This document shows, piece by piece, positions 39,054 to 47,234 of a DNA stretch of 64,000 bases; within the stretch, counting starts at the first letter, position 1; every line of letters begins with the position of its first letter. Source of the stretch: Sphaerochaetaceae bacterium (GTDB lineage: Bacteria; Spirochaetota; Spirochaetia; Sphaerochaetales; Sphaerochaetaceae). The stretch spans positions 1 to 64,000 of the forward strand of contig JAQQAI010000026.1 of the NCBI GenBank assembly GCA_028532915.1. The letters run 5' to 3'. Under the pieces are notes generated by a model that saw nothing but the letters and a program-made list of their open reading frames with translations, was not told the origin of the DNA and did no database searches. A program made the position numbers and the translations under genes.

Positions 39054-39431
39054 GTGGCTAAAGCAAAACGCAAAGTCAAAAAAACAGTATATGAGGGCAA
39101 TGTCTACATTCAGGCGACATTCAACAATACTATTGTGACCGTGACTGATCTCAATGGTAATGCAGTGTCCTGGGCGAGTGCAGGCGGACTCGGGTTCAGA
39201 GGGGCAAAGAAATCTACCCCTTATGCAGCTCAGACAGCCGCTGAGACTGCCGCAAAGAAGGCTATGGATTATGGTCTTCGTGAAGTGAATGTATTTGTCA
39301 AAGGCCCTGGTGTAGGACGAGAGTCTGCTATTAGAACCTTAGGCGGAATTGGCTTGAAAGTTCGAAGTATTCGTGACGTAACCCCCATCCCTCATAACGG
39401 ATGTCGTCCTCGAAAGACACGAAGAGTCTAA
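39054..39431 (+). CDS. rpsK: 30S ribosomal protein S11 (GTG start)
   Basis: The 125-residue S11 of the platform contains [40 protein letters not shown] and C-terminal [17 protein letters not shown]. Start codon is GTG 39054 with AAGGAG upstream. Confidence 0.97.
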   Translation: MAKAKRKVKKTVYEGNVYIQATFNNTIVTVTDLNGNAVSWASAGGLGFRGAKKSTPYAAQTAAETAAKKAMDYGLREVNVFVKGPGVGRESAIRTLGGIGLKVRSIRDVTPIPHNGCRPRKTRRV

Positions 39432-39451
39432 TTTTAGGAGTAGGTAGAGAA

Positions 39452-40087
39452 ATGGCAAGATATACAGGCCCGAAATGCAGATATTGCCGCACAGAGGGGA
39501 CAAAATTATTCCTTAAAGGAGAACGTTGTCTGACCGGCAAATGTCCGATTGATAAGAAGAAAGGTGCTCCGGGAAAAGATCCTCGTGCACGAAGTAAGAA
39601 GAAAACTGACTATGGACTTCAGTTACGCGAAAAGCAGAAATTAAAAAGAATGTACTGTCTTCTCGAGAAGCAGTTCAAACTGACCTTCAATGAAGCTTCC
39701 CGTGTTCCTGGAAAAACAGGTGAGAACCTGATCATGCTGCTTGAACAGCGGTTGGACAATGTGGTGTACAGACTCCACTTCGCCAATTCACGTAATCAGG
39801 CCGCACAGATCATCAATCATGGTCATGTCCTTGTAAACGGTAAAAGAGTGAACATCCCTTCATACCGTCTCAAAGTAGGCGATGAGATTTCGATTGGCAC
39901 TCATGGACAGAAAATGCTTCTGATCAAAGAGAACCTCAAAGCATTCTCTAAAAATGGATTGGTTCCATGGTTGTCTCTCGACCCTGACAATATGAAAGGT
40001 TCTTTCCTCGCAGTACCAAGACGTACTGATATAACAGAGGTAAAAGATATCAAAGAGCAGTTAATCGTAGAACTCTATTCTCGTTAA
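39452..40087 (+). CDS. rpsD: 30S ribosomal protein S4
   Basis: The 211-residue S4 nucleates 30S assembly. N-terminal MARYTGPKCRYCRTEGTKLF, then LTGKCPIDKK: four cysteines (CxxC...CxxxxxC) suggest the zinc-binding form. S4 RNA-binding domain: LEQRLDNVVYRLHFANSRNQ, GHVLVNGKRVNIPSYRLKVG. AGGAG precedes; an in-frame upstream ATG at 39401 lies inside rpsK and is not used. In many bacteria S4 represses the alpha operon. Confidence 0.97.
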   Translation: MARYTGPKCRYCRTEGTKLFLKGERCLTGKCPIDKKKGAPGKDPRARSKKKTDYGLQLREKQKLKRMYCLLEKQFKLTFNEASRVPGKTGENLIMLLEQRLDNVVYRLHFANSRNQAAQIINHGHVLVNGKRVNIPSYRLKVGDEISIGTHGQKMLLIKENLKAFSKNGLVPWLSLDPDNMKGSFLAVPRRTDITEVKDIKEQLIVELYSR

Positions 40088-40096
40088 GGAGTAAAC

Positions 40097-41149
40097 ATGG
40101 CACGTAAAAACCTTTTGAAAGGATTTAAAAGGCCGAAAGGAATCACCTTTGAGCATAGCCTCGTCGAACCCGACAGCGGGCGGTTTATCGCCTACCCCTT
40201 TGAAAGAGGGTACGGAACGACTGTAGGCAATACATTACGAAGGATTCTTCTCTCCTCCATTCAAGGATATGCTGTTACTGCACTCAAGTTCACCTCCTTC
40301 AATGAAGAGGGATTGCCTCATCTCATTAGCAGTGAGTTTGAAGCACTCCCGGGAGTTTTGGAAGATCTTCCGGAGATCATTGCCCGCATCAAGAAACTGC
40401 AGATCAAGATGCCTGAAGATGTTGAAGGTACCGTATTGCTCATCGAGTGCAAGGGTCCTGGTGTGATAACTGGTGCTGATCTCGAGAAAAACAACGTAGA
40501 GATCACCAACAAGGATTTTGTACTCTTTACCATGATGGACGATGCGAACATTGATATGGAACTGCAGATCGATCTTGGTCGGGGATATGTTCCATCTGAG
40601 ATCAATGAGAAATACATTGAGGAAGTAGGAACGATTCCTATTGACGCAAGTTTCTCGCCCGTTACCCGGGTGAAGTATGAGATCGAGCCGACCAGAGTCG
40701 GACAGAGGAATGATTATGATAAACTCATTCTTGATGTCTATACGGACGGGACGATCTCTCCCGAGAACGCGCTGGCTGAGGCAGCAAAAATCGCCAAAGA
40801 CCATTTCGCGATATTCATCAACTTCGATGAGAGTCTGGTGAATAGCAGTGATGAGGTAGATGAAGGTGAAGAGCGGATCAAGAAGATCCTGAACACAAAT
40901 GTCATGGAACTTGAGCTCTCAGTACGTTCAAGCAACTGTCTGAAGAACGCTCATATCCAGACAATCGGTGATTTGACAAGAAAAACCGAAGAAGAGATCG
41001 GAAAGACCCGAAACTTTGGTAAGAAGTCACTTTCAGAAATCAAGGAGAAACTGAAAGAGTGGAATTTAAGTCTTGGTATGACAGATTACTCGGTCTTGAA
41101 GAACTCAATCAGAATCCCGGGGGACAAGGAAGAAGAGAATGAAGCATAG
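40097..41149 (+). CDS. rpoA: DNA-directed RNA polymerase subunit alpha
   Basis: The 350-residue alpha subunit has the N-terminal assembly domain ([33 protein letters not shown]) and the C-terminal DNA-binding domain, with [20 protein letters not shown] and [21 protein letters not shown] precedes ATG 40097. Its end overlaps rplQ by 11 bases. Confidence 0.97.
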   Translation: MARKNLLKGFKRPKGITFEHSLVEPDSGRFIAYPFERGYGTTVGNTLRRILLSSIQGYAVTALKFTSFNEEGLPHLISSEFEALPGVLEDLPEIIARIKKLQIKMPEDVEGTVLLIECKGPGVITGADLEKNNVEITNKDFVLFTMMDDANIDMELQIDLGRGYVPSEINEKYIEEVGTIPIDASFSPVTRVKYEIEPTRVGQRNDYDKLILDVYTDGTISPENALAEAAKIAKDHFAIFINFDESLVNSSDEVDEGEERIKKILNTNVMELELSVRSSNCLKNAHIQTIGDLTRKTEEEIGKTRNFGKKSLSEIKEKLKEWNLSLGMTDYSVLKNSIRIPGDKEEENEA

Positions 41150-41546
41150 AATTGGTTTTAATGCACTGAGCCGGCGTTCCGGCCAGCGTAAAGCGCTCAA
41201 GCGCAATATGGTGACTTCGCTGTTTAGATATGAACGAATCGAAACAACTAAAGCGAAGGCAAAGGAAGTTCAACGTGTTGCTGAAAAGATGATCACAAGA
41301 GCAAAGGTTGATTCTGTACACTCACGGAGAATGATTGCCCGTGATATCAAAGATGAAGCTATTCTTGCGAAGCTTTTCACTGAGATTGCACCTCTGTTCA
41401 CAGAACGCAACGGCGGTTATACCCGTATCCTCAAGACAGGAAACAGAAAGGGTGATGCTGCAGAGATGGCGATCTTGGAGCTTGTAGAGAGAACTGCAAA
41501 ATCTAAGAAGAGCGATAAAAAGGAAAAGGAAGCTAAAAAAGCTTAA
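41139..41546 (+). CDS. rplQ: 50S ribosomal protein L17
   Basis: The 135-residue L17 reads [40 protein letters not shown] and [20 protein letters not shown]. It overlaps rpoA by 11 bases; the ribosome-binding site GGAAGAAGAG lies within rpoA. The tail is lysine-rich and longer than minimal L17. Last gene of the cluster. Confidence 0.96.
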   Translation: MKHRIGFNALSRRSGQRKALKRNMVTSLFRYERIETTKAKAKEVQRVAEKMITRAKVDSVHSRRMIARDIKDEAILAKLFTEIAPLFTERNGGYTRILKTGNRKGDAAEMAILELVERTAKSKKSDKKEKEAKKA

Positions 41547-41589
41547 ATTTTCCGGGTGTTAACCTCATCTTAAAACACAAGTAGATCTG

Positions 41590-41617
41590 ATAGCCGTCCA
41601 CTTTTGTAGACGGCTAT
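41590..41617 (+). terminator. hairpin closing the ribosomal cluster
   Basis: ATAGCCGTC (41590-41598) and GACGGCTAT (41609-41617) form a perfect 9-bp stem, 43 bases after rplQ. The following AATTGTATAC is T-poor, so it may be a modest terminator or 3'-end stabiliser. Confidence 0.55.
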
Positions 41618-41677
41618 AATTGTATACAAAGTAAAGAGATGAGTTTTATTTCGTAATGATAATAATTCTACGTTCAC

Positions 41678-41706
41678 TTGACAATCATTGACAACACACG
41701 TATTAT
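41678..41706 (+). promoter_or_regulatory. promoter of rny
   Basis: TTGACA (41678-41683), 17 bases, TATTAT (41701-41706; overlapping TATAAT at 41704). Near-consensus; predicted start about 41713, 19 bases before the rny ATG. Confidence 0.8.
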
Positions 41707-41731
41707 AATTAAATTACAAACGGGGGAATAT

Positions 41732-43261
41732 ATGAATATTTTTATTATAATCCCTCTTTGTCTTGGCAGTATTATCCTAGGATGGTTAATTCGTTGGACG
41801 TATGCGAGGTTCAAGCTAACTTCGATCGAACAGAAAGCTGTACGATTGAATGAAGAAGCTATAAAAGAAGCAGAAGCAAAAAGTAAAGAACTGTTAATTG
41901 AAACTCGGGCATTGTTGCTCAAAGAACAACAGCAACAGGAACGAGAAGCAAGAGAACGGAGAGGTGAACTTCAGAAAACAGAACGAAGATTGTTAGTAAA
42001 AGAAGAAAATTTAGAACGTAAACAATCAGAACTAGATGTCCAAAAGAGACAGCTGGCAGACAAAGAGGCTGAGCATGTCCGCAGAGAGAAGACTCTCTCG
42101 GAAATGGAGTCCAAATGGCTTAGTGAACTCGAAAGAGTCGCTTCGATGACAAGTGATGAGGCAAAGAACCTCATCATAGAGAGTCTTCAGATCGAAGCGA
42201 AACGGGATGCGCAGGTCATCATAAACAAAATCGAACAGGAAGCTCAGCTGAAAGCTGATAAACTTGCTCGAGATATCATAGTCACGTCGATACAGCGGTT
42301 GGCAACAGAGGTAAGCTCTGAGGTCACCGTCACTACAGTCTCTCTCCCCGGAGATGAGATGAAAGGACGTATCATCGGACGGGAAGGAAGAAACATCCGT
42401 ACTCTCGAAACTCTCACAGGTGTTGATATCATCATCGATGATACACCGGAAGCTGTCGTGATCTCATGTTTCGATCCCGTGCGTAAAGAGATTGCGAGAG
42501 TATCCCTTGAACGATTGGTACAGGACGGAAGGATTCATCCTGCCCGGATTGAAGAGGTAGTTTCCAAAGTAACCAAGGAGATCACCCGTGTTATCGTGGA
42601 AGAAGCCGACAAGGTCTTGTTTGACCTGGGCATCCACAATATCAGTCAGGAGATGATCAGAGCATTGGGGAAACTGCATTTCAGAACGAGCTATGGACAG
42701 AATGTTCTGAATCACTCGAAGGAAGTAGCGATCCTGGCCGGTATGATAGCCAGCGAGGTCGGTGCGGACAGAGAGATAGCCCGTCGCGGAGGACTGCTTC
42801 ACGATATCGGTAAAGGGATCGAATCGGATGGTGATGCGAACCATGCTGAAATGGGAGCTGATCTGGCTAAACGGCTTGGAGAAGATCCGAGAGTCGTCAA
42901 CTCGATTCTCTCCCACCATGATGATGTGGAACCAAGCTGTATCGAGTCGGTGATCGTTCAGATTGCGGATGCGATTTCAGCAGCCCGTCCCGGTGCCCGA
43001 CGGGAGACATTGGATAACTATATCAAACGTCTTGAAAACCTCGAGCAGATAGCTGAGAGTTTCAACGGCGTTGATAAAGCTTTTGCGATTCAGGCCGGTA
43101 GAGAGCTTCGTATTCTCGTGAACAATGAGAATGTGACCGATGACGGTGCAAAGGATATAGCAAAAGGGATCGCCGGAAGAATCGAAGCCGAGCTTCGTTA
43201 CCCAGGGCGAATCAAAGTAACAATTATTCGTGAGATGCGAGTAGTTGAATATGCTCGATAG
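41732..43261 (+). CDS. rny: ribonuclease Y
   Basis: The 509-residue membrane-anchored endoribonuclease initiates mRNA decay. N-terminal membrane segment (NIFIIIPLCLGSIILGW), a long charged coiled coil (~25-185), a KH domain with MKGRIIGREGRNIRTLETLT (about 205-265) and an HD domain with LNHSKEVAILAG and GGLLHDIGKGIE (about 330-425). ATG 41732 follows GGGGGA; the in-frame TTG at 41678 is the promoter -35 and cannot be the start. The next gene is a YmdB-type phosphoesterase, a common neighbour. Confidence 0.96.
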   Translation: MNIFIIIPLCLGSIILGWLIRWTYARFKLTSIEQKAVRLNEEAIKEAEAKSKELLIETRALLLKEQQQQEREARERRGELQKTERRLLVKEENLERKQSELDVQKRQLADKEAEHVRREKTLSEMESKWLSELERVASMTSDEAKNLIIESLQIEAKRDAQVIINKIEQEAQLKADKLARDIIVTSIQRLATEVSSEVTVTTVSLPGDEMKGRIIGREGRNIRTLETLTGVDIIIDDTPEAVVISCFDPVRKEIARVSLERLVQDGRIHPARIEEVVSKVTKEITRVIVEEADKVLFDLGIHNISQEMIRALGKLHFRTSYGQNVLNHSKEVAILAGMIASEVGADREIARRGGLLHDIGKGIESDGDANHAEMGADLAKRLGEDPRVVNSILSHHDDVEPSCIESVIVQIADAISAARPGARRETLDNYIKRLENLEQIAESFNGVDKAFAIQAGRELRILVNNENVTDDGAKDIAKGIAGRIEAELRYPGRIKVTIIREMRVVEYAR

Positions 43262-43272
43262 ATAAGGATTGT

Positions 43273-44073
43273 ATGGCAACACAGCGTACACTGACGGCTC
43301 TATTACTTGGTGATGTCTGCGGACAGCCCGGGTGTAGAGCCCTTTTTATAGGACTTCCTCAGCTCATTAAACGGTATCGGGCCGATATCGTCATAGTAAA
43401 TGGTGAGAATGCAGATAACGGTTTCGGGCTGACCGAAGAGATTTCACGTCAGTTCTTCTCGCTCGGGGTCAATGTGATCACGAGCGGAAATCATATCTGG
43501 CAGAGGGAAGAGTTTATCGAGACACTCGATAAAGATGAAAGGATCCTGCGTCCGGCGAATTATCCTTCAAGGGTACGGGGGCACGGATATACCATCGTCG
43601 ATCTCAAGTTTGCGAAAGTCGGAGTAATCAACCTTCAGGGGCGGCTTCAGATGACCGCGATCGACTGTCCCTTCAATTCGGCAAAATCGATTGTCGACAA
43701 AATAAAGAAACAGTGCGATGCTCTGATAATCGACTTCCATGCAGAAGTTCCCCAGGAGAAGGAGGCTTTAGGCCTCTTTATGGATGGAAAAGCTTCTGTG
43801 GTCGTGGGCACTCATACACACGTACAGACAATGGACGAGAGAATTCTGCCGAAAGGCTGCGGCTACATAACCGATTTGGGAATGTGCGGTCCCTTCGACA
43901 GCGTGATCGGATCCGATCCCATGATCGCGATCAAACGGCAGCTCACTCAGATTCCGTTCAAGAACGAGATTCTGGATGCTCCTGCAACACTGCAGGGAGT
44001 CGTCGCGAAAATCGATCTTTCAACAAAGAAGTGTCTCTCCATTGAGCGGGTCAAAGAGAATTTCCATCTCTAG
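43273..44073 (+). CDS. ymdB: YmdB-family metallophosphoesterase
   Basis: The 266-residue protein belongs to the TIGR00282/YmdB family. Metal ligands: LLGDVCGQPGC (Asp), NGENADNGFGLTEE (Asn/Glu), ITSGNHIWQREEF (Asn-His), and VVVGTHTHVQTMDERILPKG (His pair). Bacillus subtilis YmdB is a 2',3'-cyclic nucleotide phosphodiesterase encoded after rny that alters biofilm and motility choices. It starts 11 bases after rny, so the two likely act in linked RNA/nucleotide turnover. Confidence 0.88.
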   Translation: MATQRTLTALLLGDVCGQPGCRALFIGLPQLIKRYRADIVIVNGENADNGFGLTEEISRQFFSLGVNVITSGNHIWQREEFIETLDKDERILRPANYPSRVRGHGYTIVDLKFAKVGVINLQGRLQMTAIDCPFNSAKSIVDKIKKQCDALIIDFHAEVPQEKEALGLFMDGKASVVVGTHTHVQTMDERILPKGCGYITDLGMCGPFDSVIGSDPMIAIKRQLTQIPFKNEILDAPATLQGVVAKIDLSTKKCLSIERVKENFHL

Positions 44074-44088
44074 CGGAGGCTGCTTTCT

Positions 44089-44913
44089 ATGAAGAAGCAT
44101 CAGAAAAAGATGAAGGCCGTCCAACTGCTGATGGAGCAGTTTCCCCTTTACAGCCGTTCTGAACTCCTTTCCATCATCGCCGCAAAGCAGGCAAAGATCG
44201 GCGGGGAAGGAGTGAGCGATCCGAATCAGCTGTTTTCTTCCGATTCAGAAGGACAGATTAATATTCCGAAGTATGTATCGAGAGGGGGCTTGAAACTGGA
44301 GAGCGCTCTCGAGGGGTGGAATATTGACGTGAGGGGTATGACTTTCATTGATGCCGGGTCTTCGACGGGAGGATTCACCGACTGCCTGCTCCAGCATGGA
44401 GCTGAAAAAGTATATTCGGTGGATGTGGGATATAATCAGCTCGATTACAGACTTCGTGTCCATCCTGACGTGATCGTCTACGAGAAGAAGAATATCATGC
44501 ACCTGACAGAGGAAGATGTCTCGGCGGATGCTGCGGTCGCAGACCTTTCGTTCCGGTCGATCTCTCATGCTGCATCCCATATCCTCAACCTGACGGCACA
44601 GCAGTGGATGATCTCCCTGATAAAACCCCAGTTCGAGATAGACCCTTCTATAGGAACGTTCAATGGTGTGATCCGTGACAGAGATGTTCTGTTCGATACA
44701 TTGTGCAGTGTGCAGAAGAATCTGAAAGAGGAGAACGTCCATATACAGAGGATCAAACTTTCTCCCATTCATGGAAGGAAAGGAAACCGGGAATTCCTTG
44801 CTCTTCTCTCATTTGAGGAGGGAATGGACAGCGACTCGTTCTCAAAAGAGGTTTCAGCTCTGCTCGACGGAGAGGATTTCTCCTTCGATCATAATAACAA
44901 CATCATCCAGTGA
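44089..44913 (+). CDS. tlyA: TlyA-family rRNA 2'-O-methyltransferase / hemolysin-like protein
   Basis: The 274-residue protein has an N-terminal S4-like RNA-binding part (YSRSELLSIIAAKQAKIGG) followed by a FtsJ-type methyltransferase domain with YVSRGGLKLESALEGW, SAM motif FIDAGSSTGGFTDCLLQHGA and VADLSFRSISH. TlyA of mycobacteria methylates 16S and 23S rRNA and is needed for capreomycin sensitivity; the hemolysin label is historical, including for Brachyspira. The final 60 bases overlap the convergent GerMN gene. Confidence 0.9.
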   Translation: MKKHQKKMKAVQLLMEQFPLYSRSELLSIIAAKQAKIGGEGVSDPNQLFSSDSEGQINIPKYVSRGGLKLESALEGWNIDVRGMTFIDAGSSTGGFTDCLLQHGAEKVYSVDVGYNQLDYRLRVHPDVIVYEKKNIMHLTEEDVSADAAVADLSFRSISHAASHILNLTAQQWMISLIKPQFEIDPSIGTFNGVIRDRDVLFDTLCSVQKNLKEENVHIQRIKLSPIHGRKGNREFLALLSFEEGMDSDSFSKEVSALLDGEDFSFDHNNNIIQ

Positions 44914-45414
44914 AAAATTTTCGGTCAGATTCTTTCTGACCTGAGCTATCCGCTTCTCATATCCCGATTCGAACGGTGTGTCAGAGATAAATTCAGACGA
45001 AAGATCAATATATCCGATGGATCTGGATATCGTGAACCCGATGAGGGCGGTATTCTCCGGGATGAAGGACACGGCTCCTTCGATGAGTGCTCCCTGAGGG
45101 ACCTTTGCAAGCAGTTCTTCAATGAACCTGTGGTAGGTATAAGAATCCTTTTTGACTTCAACGGAAATCGACGTGAATCTATATGAATCATCGACCGCAG
45201 ACACAATCGGAAAGTAGAGGGTGAGACTTGAGAATGCGGCTTCATTTTCTCTGTTTGAAAGGTGTTCTTTTATCAGGGGGATCATCCGGGATTCTTCGAC
45301 AGAACTTCGGATTCTGTCGAGGGAGAAAAGGACCAGTATGCCGCTGAATACGATGAAGGTCAGTATGATTATGAGGATATACAGGGTATGTTTCGGGTTG
45401 TCACCATTTTTCAT
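44854..45414 (-). CDS. GerMN-domain membrane-anchored protein
   Basis: The 186-residue protein has one N-terminal membrane helix (about residues 10-32) and a C-terminal GerMN-like domain: LTLYFPIVSAVDDSYRFTSI, then FIEELLAKVPQG, SFIPENTALIGFTI, IGYIDLSSEF and IAQVRKNLTENFSLDDVVIM. GerMN domains occur in sporulation/germination proteins and in LpqB-like envelope proteins; here it is a non-spore envelope protein of unknown role. The last 60 bases run antisense to the tlyA end. The start region carries a 17-base palindrome; a leftward promoter (TTATCA/TATCAT, 18 bases apart) lies upstream. Confidence 0.72.
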   Translation of the reverse strand: MKNGDNPKHTLYILIIILTFIVFSGILVLFSLDRIRSSVEESRMIPLIKEHLSNRENEAAFSSLTLYFPIVSAVDDSYRFTSISVEVKKDSYTYHRFIEELLAKVPQGALIEGAVSFIPENTALIGFTISRSIGYIDLSSEFISDTPFESGYEKRIAQVRKNLTENFSLDDVVIMIEGEILSVEQS

Positions 45415-45415
45415 C

Positions 45416-45432
45416 AGTGTATAGCATACACT
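45416..45432. promoter_or_regulatory. 17-base palindrome in the GerMN-ptsI divergent gap
   Basis: AGTGTATAGCATACACT has 7-bp arms around a 3-base centre. It begins one base beyond the GerMN start codon, inside that gene's leader, and 27 bases upstream of the ptsI -35. It looks like a dimeric repressor operator; the cognate regulator is unknown. Confidence 0.5.
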
Positions 45433-45458
45433 CTATCGCCTTCGATGATAAGCTTCTA

Positions 45459-45487
45459 TTTACATCGGTGATAAAACCACGTATGAT
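45459..45487 (+). promoter_or_regulatory. promoter of ptsI, predicting a leaderless mRNA
   Basis: TTTACA (45459-45464), 17 bases, TATGAT (45482-45487). The ptsI ATG is at 45498, only 10 bases after the -10, so transcription starting at the usual distance would give a 5' leader of roughly 3-5 nt. Confidence 0.6.
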
Positions 45488-45497
45488 ATTTTTATCT

Positions 45498-47234
45498 ATG
45501 AGAATTTTAAAAGGTATCGCAGCATCGGCTGGCATTGGCATCGGGAAGACTTTTCTCTATGTACATGAAAAAATCGTAATTCCTCACAACACTGTCGAAC
45601 AGGAGAATATTGCGTTTGAGATTGAACGATTTAATCAGGCCCGCAATAAGGTCCATGTCGATCTGTCTCTTCTGCTTGACGATGCGACTGCCGAGGATCA
45701 CCAGAAGATTCTCGAGACTCATATGATCATGCTGCAGGATCCGGAATTTGTCACTTCAGTGGAAAACCTCGTTGAAAATGAAGGAATCGGCAGTGAATGG
45801 GCTGTAGAGAAAGTGATAACCTCCCTCATTGAGATGCTTGAAACCTCTGCCGATCCTCTGTTGAGAGAAAGGAAGGCCGACATCTATGATATCGGCTGGC
45901 GGGTGATAAGATCGATGATGGGAAAATCGAGAGCCAATCTTTCAATTATCAATGATGAGGTCGTTCTTGTCGCAGATACTCTTCTTCCCTCGGAGGCGCT
46001 CACTCTCGATCCGGCAAAGATCAAAGCGATTGCGCTTGACCGCGGAGGTCGAACGAGCCATGTCGCCATTTTGGCCAGAGCCCTTCAGATCCCGACCGTC
46101 GTCGGACTCGGAAGGATTACCGATAAGGTGCATATGGACGATGAGATCATCGTCGACGGAAATATCGGAGAGGTTTCGATACGCCCGAATACAGCATCGG
46201 CTATGAAGATGCGCCAGCGGTTTGAAAAATGGGTCGCTCATGAGAAGGAACTGCAGGAACTCAAGAATCTCTCCGCCCGGACCAAAGATGGTCACGGCGT
46301 GATTCTCAAGGCAAATATCGAGACTGTCGAGGAACTTGACGCCGTCATCTCCCACGGTGCTGACGGCATCGGTCTTTTCAGATCGGAATTTCTTTTTCTC
46401 AAACCCGGCGGAGCAACTGAGGAAGAACAGTTCGTTGCCTATAAATCCGTCATTGAGAAGATGAAGAATGTCGGTCCTGTAACCATCAGAACGATCGATG
46501 TCGGCGGAGATAAGGTCATTCCCGGAATGGAGGGGTTGAGCGAGGAGAATCCCATTCTTGGATGGAGAGCTGTCCGCTTCTGTCTTTCGAGAAAGGATAT
46601 TTTCAGAATACAGTTACGTGCGATCCTCAGGGCAAGCGCCTTCGGAAAGGCTAAGATAATGTTCCCGATGGTGAGCGGTCCGGAAGAACTCGATAATGTG
46701 ATGGTCATTCTTGAGCAGGTTAAGGATGAATGCAGGAGGAATGGTATAGAATTCGATGAGGATATCGAGGTGGGAACGATGATTGAAGTTCCTTCCGCGG
46801 CTCTGGTTGCCGATCTGCTGGCCCCGAAGACCGATTTTTTCTCCATTGGAACAAATGATTTAATTCAGTATACTATTGCGGTCGACAGAGGAAATGATAA
46901 GATTGCCTATCTCTACCAGCCTTTTCATCCGGGAGTGCTCAGACTTGTTAAGATGATCATTGAAAAAGGTCATGAATTCAACCTTCCTGTGGCGATGTGC
47001 GGAGAAATGGCAGGAGATCCTCTCTCTGCAGTATTATTGGTCGGACTCGGTCTTGATGAACTGTCAATGAGCCCTCAGAGCTTATTGGAGATGAAGAACA
47101 TCATCCGGTCCATCACACTGAGCGAAGCACAAGAACTGGTGGATAATGTGATGAAGATGAATTCTCATATAAACATTAACACCTTCATAAGGGAATGGAT
47201 GCATGATAGATTCGGAAGTATTGTCACTGCGTAA
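45498..47234 (+). CDS. ptsI: phosphoenolpyruvate-protein phosphotransferase (PTS enzyme I)
   Basis: The 578-residue enzyme I transfers phosphate from PEP to HPr. N-terminal MRILKGIAASAGIGIGKTFL; phospho-accepting His188 in GGRTSHVAILARALQIPTVV; PEP-binding C-domain with GIGLFRSEFLFL, FFSIGTNDLIQYT and the active Cys in LPVAMCGEMAGD. ATG 45498 is where enzyme I proteins start; no Shine-Dalgarno is present, and the promoter is so close that the mRNA may be leaderless. HPr (ptsH) is not adjacent. Overlaps der by 32 bases. Confidence 0.95.
   Translation: MRILKGIAASAGIGIGKTFLYVHEKIVIPHNTVEQENIAFEIERFNQARNKVHVDLSLLLDDATAEDHQKILETHMIMLQDPEFVTSVENLVENEGIGSEWAVEKVITSLIEMLETSADPLLRERKADIYDIGWRVIRSMMGKSRANLSIINDEVVLVADTLLPSEALTLDPAKIKAIALDRGGRTSHVAILARALQIPTVVGLGRITDKVHMDDEIIVDGNIGEVSIRPNTASAMKMRQRFEKWVAHEKELQELKNLSARTKDGHGVILKANIETVEELDAVISHGADGIGLFRSEFLFLKPGGATEEEQFVAYKSVIEKMKNVGPVTIRTIDVGGDKVIPGMEGLSEENPILGWRAVRFCLSRKDIFRIQLRAILRASAFGKAKIMFPMVSGPEELDNVMVILEQVKDECRRNGIEFDEDIEVGTMIEVPSAALVADLLAPKTDFFSIGTNDLIQYTIAVDRGNDKIAYLYQPFHPGVLRLVKMIIEKGHEFNLPVAMCGEMAGDPLSAVLLVGLGLDELSMSPQSLLEMKNIIRSITLSEAQELVDNVMKMNSHININTFIREWMHDRFGSIVTA

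Noticed and set aside
41678-41731. A TTG start for rny 54 bases upstream
   Set aside because: The TTG is the -35 of the rny promoter; ATG 41732 has a purine-rich site and gives the membrane helix at the N-terminus.
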